From the NCBI GenBank assembly GCA_046594225.1, contig JBKJPW010000116.1, positions 7,236 through 71,235 on the forward strand: a DNA stretch of 64,000 bases. Direction: 5' to 3'. The translations under genes and the position numbers were made by a program. This document shows, one piece after another, positions 1 to 8,156 of the stretch; the stretch's first letter is position 1; each line of letters starts with the position of its first letter. The notes under the pieces were generated by a model. That model had not been told where the DNA came from, made no database searches, and saw only the letters and a list, made by a program, of their open reading frames with translations. Origin of the DNA: UBA4416 sp046594225. GTDB lineage: Bacteria; Bacteroidota; Bacteroidia; B-17B0; Aurantibacillaceae.

Positions 1-131
1 GCAATATTTAAAATCTCATCAGCAATTTTGATTCCTTCTTCTGGACTGCTTCTACACTTTTCCACAGATAACTCTGCTAATTTTTCTAGTTGAAAAATAG
101 CTGTTTCGTAGGTGTTTTGAGTAGTGTCCAT
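1..131 (-). CDS. N-terminal fragment of an unrecognised protein
   Basis: The minus strand opens with ATG at 131 and stays open to the window edge for 43 codons, beginning MDTTQNTYETAIFQLEKLAE. The visible part is a soluble, charged, probably helical segment with no signal peptide. I do not recognise the family; helical N-termini like this occur in TPR-containing or kinase-type signalling proteins, but nothing here decides that. The gene would be transcribed away from the AlkB gene's promoter side, with about 110 bases between this start and the AlkB stop. Confidence 0.5.
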   Translation of the reverse strand, partial: MDTTQNTYETAIFQLEKLAELSVEKCRSSPEEGIKIADEILNI

Positions 132-240
132 AATTTAGGAATCCAATTTGAAAGGTAAAAGGTAAATATAATTTATGGGATTACAAAAAATCCAAAAACT
201 TAATTTATGCCAGTGTTTTCTGGAAATAAGACATAGAATA

Positions 241-852
241 TTAAACACTTTGTGGAACTATAGTTCTAAATGTAAGGTTAATTCTAGGGCGTTTAATAAG
301 CGTACTAGGAGGCAAACGATGTAGCCAATGAGTTTGTGTTTCGTCCTTCATTACCAATAAACTACCATGTTCTAAAATAAGTGATACGACGGATTTATTT
401 GCTTTGTGTTTAAAGACAAACTTTCGATTGGAACCAAAACTTAATGATGCAATAGCTCCATTTTTTTGTAACATTTTTTCACTATCACTATGCCAAGCCA
501 TACCTTCGTTACCATCATGATATAAATTTAATAAGCATGAATTGTAGGTGGCTTCTGTTTTTTCTTCGGCTATTTTTTTAAGTTCCAATAATTCTTTATT
601 CCATGGCAAGGCCTTTTTGGTGGTGTTGGAATAGGTATAGTCAAATTCCTTATCGCCGTACCAAGCTACTTTACGATTGGTTAAAATATGTTTTCCGAAA
701 ATAACAGCCTCATCATGTTTCCATTTAATGTTATTGGATAGTTCGTTAAAATAACGATTTGCTTCGGCTTGAATTATAACAGCGCCGTAATACAGTACAG
801 TCCCATCACAAGGTAAAATATTTGAAATGCTATTATCGTTAAATAAATCCAT
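241..852 (-). CDS. AlkB-family alpha-ketoglutarate-dependent dioxygenase (ALKBH2/3-like)
   Basis: Fe(II)/2-oxoglutarate dioxygenases of this family repair alkylated bases such as 1-methyladenine and 3-methylcytosine by oxidative demethylation. The protein carries the iron-binding HxD as WHSDSE, the distal iron histidine in THWLHRLP, and the 2-oxoglutarate-binding end RINLTFR. The segment NLYHDGNEGMAWHSD resembles the ALKBH2/ALKBH3 branch more than E. coli AlkB. I chose the ATG at 852 (MDLFNDN, 203 residues) because this is the usual beginning of the bacterial subgroup; a further ATG at 888 would add 12 hydrophobic residues (MFSIFTIVFYLN) with no role in the fold. It is a single gene, divergent from the TPR-SpoIIE gene at 914, so the two share a short promoter region. 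Confidence 0.9.
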   Translation of the reverse strand: MDLFNDNSISNILPCDGTVLYYGAVIIQAEANRYFNELSNNIKWKHDEAVIFGKHILTNRKVAWYGDKEFDYTYSNTTKKALPWNKELLELKKIAEEKTEATYNSCLLNLYHDGNEGMAWHSDSEKMLQKNGAIASLSFGSNRKFVFKHKANKSVVSLILEHGSLLVMKDETQTHWLHRLPPSTLIKRPRINLTFRTIVPQSV

Positions 853-913
853 GTTGAGATAAAATACAATTGTGAATATAGAAAACATTTAAATTATTAC
901 GTACTTTAGACAT

Positions 914-2962
914 ATGCAAAAAACACTTTTTTTAATAAGTTTTATGTTTGTGCTTTTTAGTACGAATTGCATAGCACAACAAGCTAAGTATAGGCATATC
1001 ATAGATTCAATTTCTAAATTACTAAAAACAGATAAGGCAGATACTACTAAAGTAAAGCATCTTAATAAGTTAGCAAATGCCTACTCTTATCTTTATGAGT
1101 ATGATAGCACTATGTATTTTGGTAATTTATCCCTTCAATTAAATAAGGTATTATTAAAGGATCCTGTTAAAACAGATAAAATAATCTTGTATTCTTTACA
1201 AAGATCCAAAGGCTTATCTTATAGTATTATAGGTAATGCTTGTTATGACCATGGGTATTATCCGAGTGCACTTACACACCTATTCGCATCCTTAAAAATA
1301 TACGAAAGTATGAATCACAAATACAATATAGCGGCTGTTCGCACGACTATTGGTTTAGTGTATTATTTTCAAGGAAATTACGACGAAGCTTTAAAAAATC
1401 ATTTTATTGTTTTAAAAATATATGAAGGAGATAGTGATAAAAGTGGGCTAGCTATGGCCTATAATAATATAGGTATTGTTTATGCGGATCAAGAAAAATT
1501 AGAGGAAGCTTTAAAAAACCACCAAGCTTCTTTAAAAATCAAACTGGAACTAGGCGAAAACAAATCTGGTATCGCAGCATCTTACAATAATATTGGAAGG
1601 GTGTTGTATAAAATGAAAAAATTTGATGAAGCTCAAAAAAATAACATCATCTGTTTGAAACTATATGAAGAACTTGAAGATAAAGAGGGAGTTGCTCTTT
1701 CTTATTTTAACATGGGTGACGTTTCGGTACAACAAAAAAATTATAGCGACGCCGAAAACTATTTATTGAAAGCGAAAACTATTTCGGAAGAAACACATTA
1801 TAAAGCTAATTTGAAATTTATTTATAGTTCATTAACTGAATTATACGAAGCTAAAAAAGAGTATAAAAAAGCCTTGGAAAGCCATAAACTTTATACCAAT
1901 TATCGAGACAGCTTAGTAAATGAAGAAACCAAGGAGGAGACATTACAGCAACAAATGACGTATGATTTTGAAAAGAAAGAAGCTGTGGCTGAAGCAGAAC
2001 ATCAAAAAGAAATTGAAAATCAAAAAATATTAGCTGAAGAAAAAAGCAGAAAACAAAATTTGATTATTGCTTTTGTAGTTATCGGTTTACTGTTGGTACT
2101 AGTGTTCACTGGATTTATTTTTAAGTCGCTGCGTGTTACTCGCAAACAAAAAGATGTGATTCAACATCAAAAGTATTTAGTAGAGGAGCATCAAAAAGAA
2201 ATTATTGATTCGATAACCTACGCGAAACGATTACAACAAGCTATTTTACCGTCGAGCGAAGAAATTAAAAAGTATTTACCTGTACATTTTATTTTATATA
2301 AGCCAAAAGACATAGTGGCTGGAGATTTTTATTGGCTCCATACAGCACATGATTTAGTTTTTATTGCCGCTGCTGATAGCACGGGGCATGGGGTGCCAGG
2401 CGCTATGGTGTCTGTGGTTTGTAGTAATGCCCTTAATAGGGCAGTGGATGAATTTCATTTAACAGATACAGGAGAAATTTTAGACAAAACAAGAGAGTTG
2501 GTTTTAGAAACTTTTGCTAAAAGTGGCGAAGAAATAAAAGATGGCATGGATATTTCATTGTTATGTATTCATCAATCAAAGCAACAAATTACTTGGAGTG
2601 GCGCTAATAATCCTTTATGGTACATAACCGGTTCTGGTAGTTTGGATGAAGTTGGAGAACTTCACGAAATAAAAGCCAACAAACAAGCTATTGGAAAAAC
2701 AGATAAACCTATGCCATTTACTACGCATATATTGCAATTAAATAAAGGTGATTTATTTTATTTAATGACAGATGGGTATGCCGATCAATTTGGAGGGCCT
2801 AAAGGAAAAAAATACAAATACAAAGCCTTAGAGGAAAAGTTACTTGCCACATATTATTTATCATTACAACAACAACAAAGTGAATTAACAAGTTCGTTTG
2901 ATGTTTGGAAAGGAAATTTAGAACAAGTAGACGATGTGACCATTATTGGAATTAAGGTTTAA
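914..2962 (+). CDS. TPR-repeat membrane SpoIIE-type serine phosphatase, copy 1
   Basis: A Sec signal peptide (LFLISFMFVLFSTNCIAQ) leads into about six TPR repeats (roughly residues 60-330) of the YNNIGIVYxxQ type. A charged helix, one transmembrane segment (about 383-405), a DSITYAKRLQ coiled-coil linker and a cytoplasmic PP2C/SpoIIE domain follow. Metal-site motifs are KDIVAGDFYW, ADSTGHGVPGAM and the DDVTIIGIK end. The architecture suggests an outside sensor that controls dephosphorylation of a phosphoserine partner, by analogy with SpoIIE/RsbU partner switching; no anti-sigma or anti-anti-sigma gene is nearby. It lies 12 bases before a paralogue of the same architecture, so the pair is probably one operon. 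Confidence 0.88.
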   Translation: MQKTLFLISFMFVLFSTNCIAQQAKYRHIIDSISKLLKTDKADTTKVKHLNKLANAYSYLYEYDSTMYFGNLSLQLNKVLLKDPVKTDKIILYSLQRSKGLSYSIIGNACYDHGYYPSALTHLFASLKIYESMNHKYNIAAVRTTIGLVYYFQGNYDEALKNHFIVLKIYEGDSDKSGLAMAYNNIGIVYADQEKLEEALKNHQASLKIKLELGENKSGIAASYNNIGRVLYKMKKFDEAQKNNIICLKLYEELEDKEGVALSYFNMGDVSVQQKNYSDAENYLLKAKTISEETHYKANLKFIYSSLTELYEAKKEYKKALESHKLYTNYRDSLVNEETKEETLQQQMTYDFEKKEAVAEAEHQKEIENQKILAEEKSRKQNLIIAFVVIGLLLVLVFTGFIFKSLRVTRKQKDVIQHQKYLVEEHQKEIIDSITYAKRLQQAILPSSEEIKKYLPVHFILYKPKDIVAGDFYWLHTAHDLVFIAAADSTGHGVPGAMVSVVCSNALNRAVDEFHLTDTGEILDKTRELVLETFAKSGEEIKDGMDISLLCIHQSKQQITWSGANNPLWYITGSGSLDEVGELHEIKANKQAIGKTDKPMPFTTHILQLNKGDLFYLMTDGYADQFGGPKGKKYKYKALEEKLLATYYLSLQQQQSELTSSFDVWKGNLEQVDDVTIIGIKV

Positions 2963-2974
2963 CAAAAAATATAC

Positions 2975-5089
2975 ATGAAAAAAATTAGCATCCATCTTTT
3001 ACTAATAGGAATGTTTCAATCATTTTGTTTTTCACAAAATTTAGTAATTGATTCGTTAAATCTAATTTTAAAAAGTTCTGCTCATGATACTTCTAAAGTA
3101 AAAGCGTATAATGCCTTATTTTTGGAATTTGAGTTTGAAGATGAGGTAAAAGCGAAAGATTATTTGACGAAGGCATTAGAATTATCAAAAAAAAATGGCT
3201 ACAAAAAAGGATTAGGTATAACTTATATGTATTTAGGCTTTTTAGCAGATGATAAAAGTGATTTTTTTGAGGCATTAAAAAATTATCAAATTTCTTTAAA
3301 AACATTTACTTCTATAAATGACTTCAAAGGGCAAGCAGGGGCATATAATAGTTTAGGGTCTGTTTTTTACATACAAGGTAATTACCCCGAGGCTTTAAAA
3401 AATCATTTTAGCGCTTTAAAATTAAGAGAAGTAATACGTGATAAAAATGGAATCGCGCAGTCTTATGGCAATATTGGAAATGTTTATAATAGCCAAGAAA
3501 ATTACCCTTTAGCTATAAAAAATTACTTTTTTTGTTTGAATCTTATGAAAGATGTTGGAAATAAAAAAGGGATAGCCACTACTTACAACAACATAGCCTT
3601 AATCTATAGCGATCAAAAAAATTATTCGGAGTCATTAAAAAATCATTTTGAAGGGCTGAAAATTAGACAAGAAATAAAAGATGAAAAGGGTGTTGCAGGT
3701 TCTTATAATAATATAGGTCTAGTGTATTATCACCAAGGTAAAAACGATGAGGCATTAAAAAATTATTTTATGTCCCTAAAAATTAAAGAAGTTATTGAAG
3801 ACGAGCCAGGCATTGCTGGAGTATATTGTAATATTGGAGAAATTTATGCTAAACAAAAAAAATATAAAGAAGCGGAAACAATTTTAGAAAAAGCAAAAAA
3901 ATTGTCATTAGAAATTGGTTATCGGGAAAATCTAAGGCAGGTTTATAAAACATTAACCGAAATGTATGCTTCAAAAGGAAATTATCAAAAAGCTTTTGAG
4001 GCTCATGTATTGTTTGTTTCATACCGTGACAGTTTAAATAATGAAGAAACGAGAGAGAAAACTATACAAAATCAAATGACTTATGATTTTGATAAAAAAG
4101 ATGCTATTGCTAAAGCTGAACACAAAAAGGAGTTAGAAAGTCAACATGCTTTATCTGAGGAAAAAAACAGGAAGCAAAATTTATTTATCATTTTTGTGGT
4201 TACTTGCTTAATATTAGTGATTGCTTTTGCTGTATTTATATTTAGATCATTAAACTTGACTCAAAAGCAAAAAAAGATTATTGAGCGTCAAAAAGATCAT
4301 TCGGAATATCAAAGATTAATGGTTGAAGAAAAACAGAAAGATATTATTGATTCAATTAATTACGCCAAACGTATACAATTAGCTCTTTTAAAAGAAGAAG
4401 AGCATGTGAGCGAACACTTACCTGAGCATTTTATTTTGTTTAAACCAAAAGATATTGTGAGTGGAGATTTTTATTGGGCATTTGAAAAAAACGAGTATTG
4501 GTATTTAGCCGCAGCTGATTGTACTGGGCATGGAGTGCCAGGCGCTTTTATGAGTATGCTGGGCATTGCTTTTTTAAATGAAATTTCTGCTAGTATAGAG
4601 GTTTTATCACCTGCAAAAATTTTGGATTTATTAAGAAATAAAATCGTAAAAGAGTTAGGGCAAAATGGAAAAGAAGGTGAGAGTAAAGATGGTATGGATA
4701 TCTCATTGATGTGTTATAATACTAAATCAATGCAATTACAATGGTCGGGAGCAAATAATTCATTATATATATTAAAAGGAAATGACTTAACTGAAATCAA
4801 AGCAAATAAACAACCGATAGGATTTCATGAGGCGATGCAACCATTTACAAATCACATTATTGATTTAAATAAAAGCGACAGTGTTTATTTATTTACTGAT
4901 GGCTTTGCAGATCAATTTGGTGGACCAAAAGGAAAAAAATTCAAATATTCAAAATTAAAAGAGTTGTTAGTTTCTATTAATTCAAAGTCACTGGCAGAAC
5001 AAAAGGGTATTTTAAATGAAGAATTTGAAGTTTGGAAATTACAATTAGAACAAACAGATGATGTGTGTTTAATTGGCGTAAAGTTTTAA
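2975..5089 (+). CDS. TPR-repeat membrane SpoIIE-type serine phosphatase, copy 2
   Basis: Same layout as the preceding gene: signal peptide ending SFCFSQ, TPR repeats with the recurring unit GNYPEALKNHFSALK (about residues 60-330), a transmembrane segment at about 402-424, the DSINYAKRIQ linker, and a SpoIIE/PP2C domain with KDIVSGDFYW, ADCTGHGVPGAFMS and the ending TDDVCLIGVKF. All acidic metal ligands expected for a PP2C fold appear present, so both copies are likely active. The repeats match the first copy in order but are well diverged, which points to an old tandem duplication rather than a recent one. The phosphoprotein substrate is not identifiable from context. Confidence 0.88.
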   Translation: MKKISIHLLLIGMFQSFCFSQNLVIDSLNLILKSSAHDTSKVKAYNALFLEFEFEDEVKAKDYLTKALELSKKNGYKKGLGITYMYLGFLADDKSDFFEALKNYQISLKTFTSINDFKGQAGAYNSLGSVFYIQGNYPEALKNHFSALKLREVIRDKNGIAQSYGNIGNVYNSQENYPLAIKNYFFCLNLMKDVGNKKGIATTYNNIALIYSDQKNYSESLKNHFEGLKIRQEIKDEKGVAGSYNNIGLVYYHQGKNDEALKNYFMSLKIKEVIEDEPGIAGVYCNIGEIYAKQKKYKEAETILEKAKKLSLEIGYRENLRQVYKTLTEMYASKGNYQKAFEAHVLFVSYRDSLNNEETREKTIQNQMTYDFDKKDAIAKAEHKKELESQHALSEEKNRKQNLFIIFVVTCLILVIAFAVFIFRSLNLTQKQKKIIERQKDHSEYQRLMVEEKQKDIIDSINYAKRIQLALLKEEEHVSEHLPEHFILFKPKDIVSGDFYWAFEKNEYWYLAAADCTGHGVPGAFMSMLGIAFLNEISASIEVLSPAKILDLLRNKIVKELGQNGKEGESKDGMDISLMCYNTKSMQLQWSGANNSLYILKGNDLTEIKANKQPIGFHEAMQPFTNHIIDLNKSDSVYLFTDGFADQFGGPKGKKFKYSKLKELLVSINSKSLAEQKGILNEEFEVWKLQLEQTDDVCLIGVKF

Positions 5090-5130
5090 AGTACATCTAA
5101 CCAATGCTAATATTTGAAGCATAACATTCA

Positions 5131-6042
5131 ATGAAATATCTAAAAATTTCTTTTAAAAAAAAGTTAAGTGTTATGCTCGTATTGAGTTTGAGTTTTCAAT
5201 CCATTAAATCACAAAACCTTGAACCTAAAATATTTGTATATAATGCTTTAGTGGGTGCAGTGTCTGGAGGATTAGGAGCACTAATTAATAAAACGAAAGG
5301 GCAAAAATGGCACAAGGCTTTCGTTAAAGGATTTATTGTTGGTTTTGGGGGTGGCGCCATTTCCTACTCAGGGAAAAAGCTAAATTCACTAGTTACTCAA
5401 CATCGTGAATTAGGATACTGTTGGTTATCGCGAGCAATATTTAGTGCTGGAAATTCGATTGTAGAAAACGCTGCGGCAAATCGCCCTTTTTGGTCGCGAT
5501 GGCATTATGATATTGGCTTTATGCGACTTGAGTTGGAAACAAGTGGGCCTATTTCATTTACGCCTCGTTTTATGCCTTCTGCATTTGGAGGTATAGTGTT
5601 TATGGCTGCAAATGGCACTATTGATGGCGCAACTTCTTTAAAGTCGGGCACCTTAACATTTAGAGCTGATCAAGTAAATTATGCTAGCCATCTTTCTGCT
5701 TCTACTGCATCCAATGGGTTTTTATTTATCAATTCTCTCAATCAAGGACATGTGTTTTATGACACTTATGCGCATGAAATGATTCACGCATTTCAGTTTC
5801 AAGAATTTTCAGGAATTAATTATTTTTTTAAGCCCCTAACAGAAAGATGGAAAATTAAATCTCCAAGATTTGAAAATTTAAGTAGATGGATTTATGGAGA
5901 TGTAAATTTTGAAGTAATGTTGTATAATTATTTTATTATTCAAAAAGGCTATATAGATAGTCCAACTGCTTACTGTGATAATTATTTAGAAAACGAAGCT
6001 GAGTTTTTGTCAGTCAGAAGAAGTGCTTGTACGTTTCGATAA
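5131..6042 (+). CDS. Secreted protein with HExxH motif, possible metalloprotease
   Basis: A 303-residue protein with a signal peptide (LSVMLVLSLSFQSIKSQ). A glycine-rich hydrophobic stretch at about residues 36-75 (ALVGAVSGGLGALI, FIVGFGGGAISYSG) could be a membrane segment. HEMIH occurs at residues 215-219, the zinc-binding pattern of gluzincin peptidases. A late acidic segment, ENEAEF near residue 288, could supply the third ligand, but this is inference. I cannot assign a known peptidase family. It follows the second SpoIIE gene by about 40 bases on the same strand, so co-transcription is possible, and ends two bases from the convergent UspA gene. Confidence 0.55.
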   Translation: MKYLKISFKKKLSVMLVLSLSFQSIKSQNLEPKIFVYNALVGAVSGGLGALINKTKGQKWHKAFVKGFIVGFGGGAISYSGKKLNSLVTQHRELGYCWLSRAIFSAGNSIVENAAANRPFWSRWHYDIGFMRLELETSGPISFTPRFMPSAFGGIVFMAANGTIDGATSLKSGTLTFRADQVNYASHLSASTASNGFLFINSLNQGHVFYDTYAHEMIHAFQFQEFSGINYFFKPLTERWKIKSPRFENLSRWIYGDVNFEVMLYNYFIIQKGYIDSPTAYCDNYLENEAEFLSVRRSACTFR

Positions 6043-6043
6043 A

Positions 6044-6874
6044 CTAGCCGTGTATTGTAATTACAGGCACTGGACTATAAAATGCAATTTCGTTAGTTAT
6101 ACTTGGATAAAAAAGATTATGAAAAAATGAGTGTTTCTTCGGTTCGATAATAATAGCATCAATATCGTGATTCTCTACAAATTCTAATAAGCCTTCACTA
6201 ACATCATTATCAGTAATAATAAATGTTTTATGATTTGCATTTTCTAATGAGTGCTCAACATACGAATCAATATGTGATTCTTTAATATTTAACGTGTGAT
6301 TTTCTGGTACCACATGTAAAACATTTAATGTAGAACCTAAAACAGCATTTAAGGCTTTTACTTGTAGTAGTGACGTGTTACTTTCAATATGTTCGTCGTA
6401 ATCACATGCAAAAGCTATGTTTTCAATTTTTTTATAGCTCACATCTGGTGGCACAATAATTAGTGGCGTCATCGTTTCTTTAGAAACATTAACTGCGGTA
6501 CTTCCTAAAAAGGTTTTCATTAGTTTATTACCGTGCCCACTAATTCCCATTACTGTAAAAGTAATGTCATGATTTTTACTGTATTCTACAATCACATCAT
6601 TGGCATTTCCAATTTCTGCATAGCTGGTAATGGTAGTGATGGTAGAATGCTCTTGTTTTATTTTAGCAGCCAATTCTTCTAATAGTGCTTTATTATCCGC
6701 ATTATTGTTAGGGATAGAGTAGCTAGTTAATCCAAATTCTGAATTCATTACTGGTAATTGCGCTACATGCAATAAAAGCATATCTGCTGATAAATTTTTA
6801 GCTAATTCAATTGCATAGTTTAAAGCATTTTTTGATGTTTCAGAAAAATCGCAGGGAACTAAAATTTTATTCAT
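6044..6874 (-). CDS. Universal stress protein, tandem UspA domains
   Basis: Two UspA folds in one chain of 276 residues. The first begins MNKILVPCDFSETSKNALNY, the classic opening strand and helix, and contains MGISGHGNKLMKTFLGST, close to the ATP-binding Gx2Gx9G(S/T) pattern. The second (from about residue 147, KKIENIAFACDYD) ends in SPVPVITIHG but lacks a clear nucleotide loop. Tandem Usp proteins of this size are common in Bacteroidota and are cytoplasmic stress-response proteins. The gene is monocistronic; about 170 bases upstream hold no recognisable gene. Confidence 0.9.
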   Translation of the reverse strand: MNKILVPCDFSETSKNALNYAIELAKNLSADMLLLHVAQLPVMNSEFGLTSYSIPNNNADNKALLEELAAKIKQEHSTITTITSYAEIGNANDVIVEYSKNHDITFTVMGISGHGNKLMKTFLGSTAVNVSKETMTPLIIVPPDVSYKKIENIAFACDYDEHIESNTSLLQVKALNAVLGSTLNVLHVVPENHTLNIKESHIDSYVEHSLENANHKTFIITDNDVSEGLLEFVENHDIDAIIIEPKKHSFFHNLFYPSITNEIAFYSPVPVITIHG

Positions 6875-7040
6875 GACTTTAAATTAAATGGTTTATGCAA
6901 ATATTAGAACAGTTGCTGTATCGAAGGTAGTAAATTTTGATTAATACAATTACTCTTATCAAATGTATAAACGTTTTAACGCTTATGAGGTGATAATTAT
7001 CATATATCATAGTAAATACAAACTGATTGATTAAAACAAA

Positions 7041-7075
7041 AACGCCTGCCAAGTATAAATATACCGACAGGCGTT
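7041..7075 (-). terminator. Rho-independent terminator of the T9SS protein gene
   Basis: AACGCCTG (7041-7048) pairs exactly with CAGGCGTT (7068-7075), with an inner GTAT/ATAC stem. Read on the minus strand the hairpin is followed by TTTGTTTT. It lies just downstream of the gene ending at 7097. Confidence 0.8.
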
Positions 7076-7096
7076 TGCTGTTGTTTTAACTATAAA

Positions 7097-8128
7097 CTAT
7101 TCTTTAATGAATTTTATTGCTTTACCTAATTTTGTATCTTGAATAAAGTATACACCAGTGTTTAAATTACTCACATCTAGTTTACATGTACCGATGATAG
7201 TTTCAGTTTTCACAACTTCACCTAAAATATTTACAATCGTAATTGGAGTTTCTTGCTGAGTTTCGATATTTAAGATTGATGAAGTTGGGTTAGGGTAGAT
7301 TGAAACTTGATTTTGTTTTAATTCATTTACTCCAACATTCGATTGAATAAAATTGTAACCAACCCATTTATTTATACTAAAATTAAATAGCCAAACCATT
7401 TCGTTTGCATATGAAAAGCTCCCACCCGTGTATGTGATACTTCCTAGCGAAGAAGGTAATAATACTGCTGCACTAAATGCTCCAGTTGATTTATTAAAAA
7501 AGAGTAATCTTTTATATAAACTCCCATTTTCAAATAAAACGATTTCTTTGCCTGGACAGTTATAGTAAAAAAGGGAGTGTGAAATAACATCAGTAAATGA
7601 TGCAAGACCTGTTAATGCTATAGGAGTAATATCTACAAATCCAATTCTGCTTTCCCCATATAATGTACCATTGTAATAGTAATAAATTAGATCTTGAGAA
7701 GGATCATATGCTCCGGCAGATTGAACATTTGGGGGTGAAGTGTTTCCGGGAAAAGAATATATTGTTCCCCCAAGATACCCATTTGATTGTAAGCTGTCAA
7801 CTGCAAAATAGTTACCCCAAGTGTTTCCTTCAATTACATTTTGATTTGGATTCCACCATAGTCCTCTCCAATCAACAGAAACTGCATCCGCCAATCTTTG
7901 CCCATTTATATCAAAAACTTCCTCATAAGCAGATCCGCCTGCATTTACACTATAATATAATTGCTTTACTGGATTAAAAGCTACAGCAGTTCTATACATG
8001 TCTCCTCCAGAGCAATGAAGCGTGTCTCCTGATGGAATTGCAGTACTATAAAAATCATCACATTGAGCTATCGTAAATTGGATGTTAAGTATTAATATTA
8101 CGATTGATAATAGAATATTTTTTTTCAT
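7097..8128 (-). CDS. T9SS-exported protein with type A sorting domain
   Basis: A 343-residue secreted protein: signal peptide MKKNILLSIVILILNIQFTIAQ, a middle region of about 240 residues rich in aromatic beta-propeller-like strands, and a C-terminal sorting domain (about 270-343) with the hallmark SIYPNPTSSILNIE and the ending GVYFIQDTKLGKAIKFIKE. The sorting domain directs the protein through the outer membrane by T9SS and is then cleaved. The passenger has no recognisable enzymatic motif. Its sorting domain is almost identical in DNA to that of the next gene upstream, and the two are 28 bases apart in the same orientation, so they are probably one transcript. Confidence 0.8.
   Translation of the reverse strand: MKKNILLSIVILILNIQFTIAQCDDFYSTAIPSGDTLHCSGGDMYRTAVAFNPVKQLYYSVNAGGSAYEEVFDINGQRLADAVSVDWRGLWWNPNQNVIEGNTWGNYFAVDSLQSNGYLGGTIYSFPGNTSPPNVQSAGAYDPSQDLIYYYYNGTLYGESRIGFVDITPIALTGLASFTDVISHSLFYYNCPGKEIVLFENGSLYKRLLFFNKSTGAFSAAVLLPSSLGSITYTGGSFSYANEMVWLFNFSINKWVGYNFIQSNVGVNELKQNQVSIYPNPTSSILNIETQQETPITIVNILGEVVKTETIIGTCKLDVSNLNTGVYFIQDTKLGKAIKFIKE
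7101..7170 (-). repeat. 70-bp direct repeat, copy 1 (end of sorting domain)
   Basis: These 70 bases match 8161-8230 with three mismatches (at 7109, 7128 and 7168). They encode the last residues of the T9SS sorting domain. The identity is far higher than elsewhere in the two genes, which suggests recent duplication or gene conversion. Confidence 0.85.
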
Positions 8129-8156
8129 AAACTTGTTATTTAGTTTTGTGTTATTA

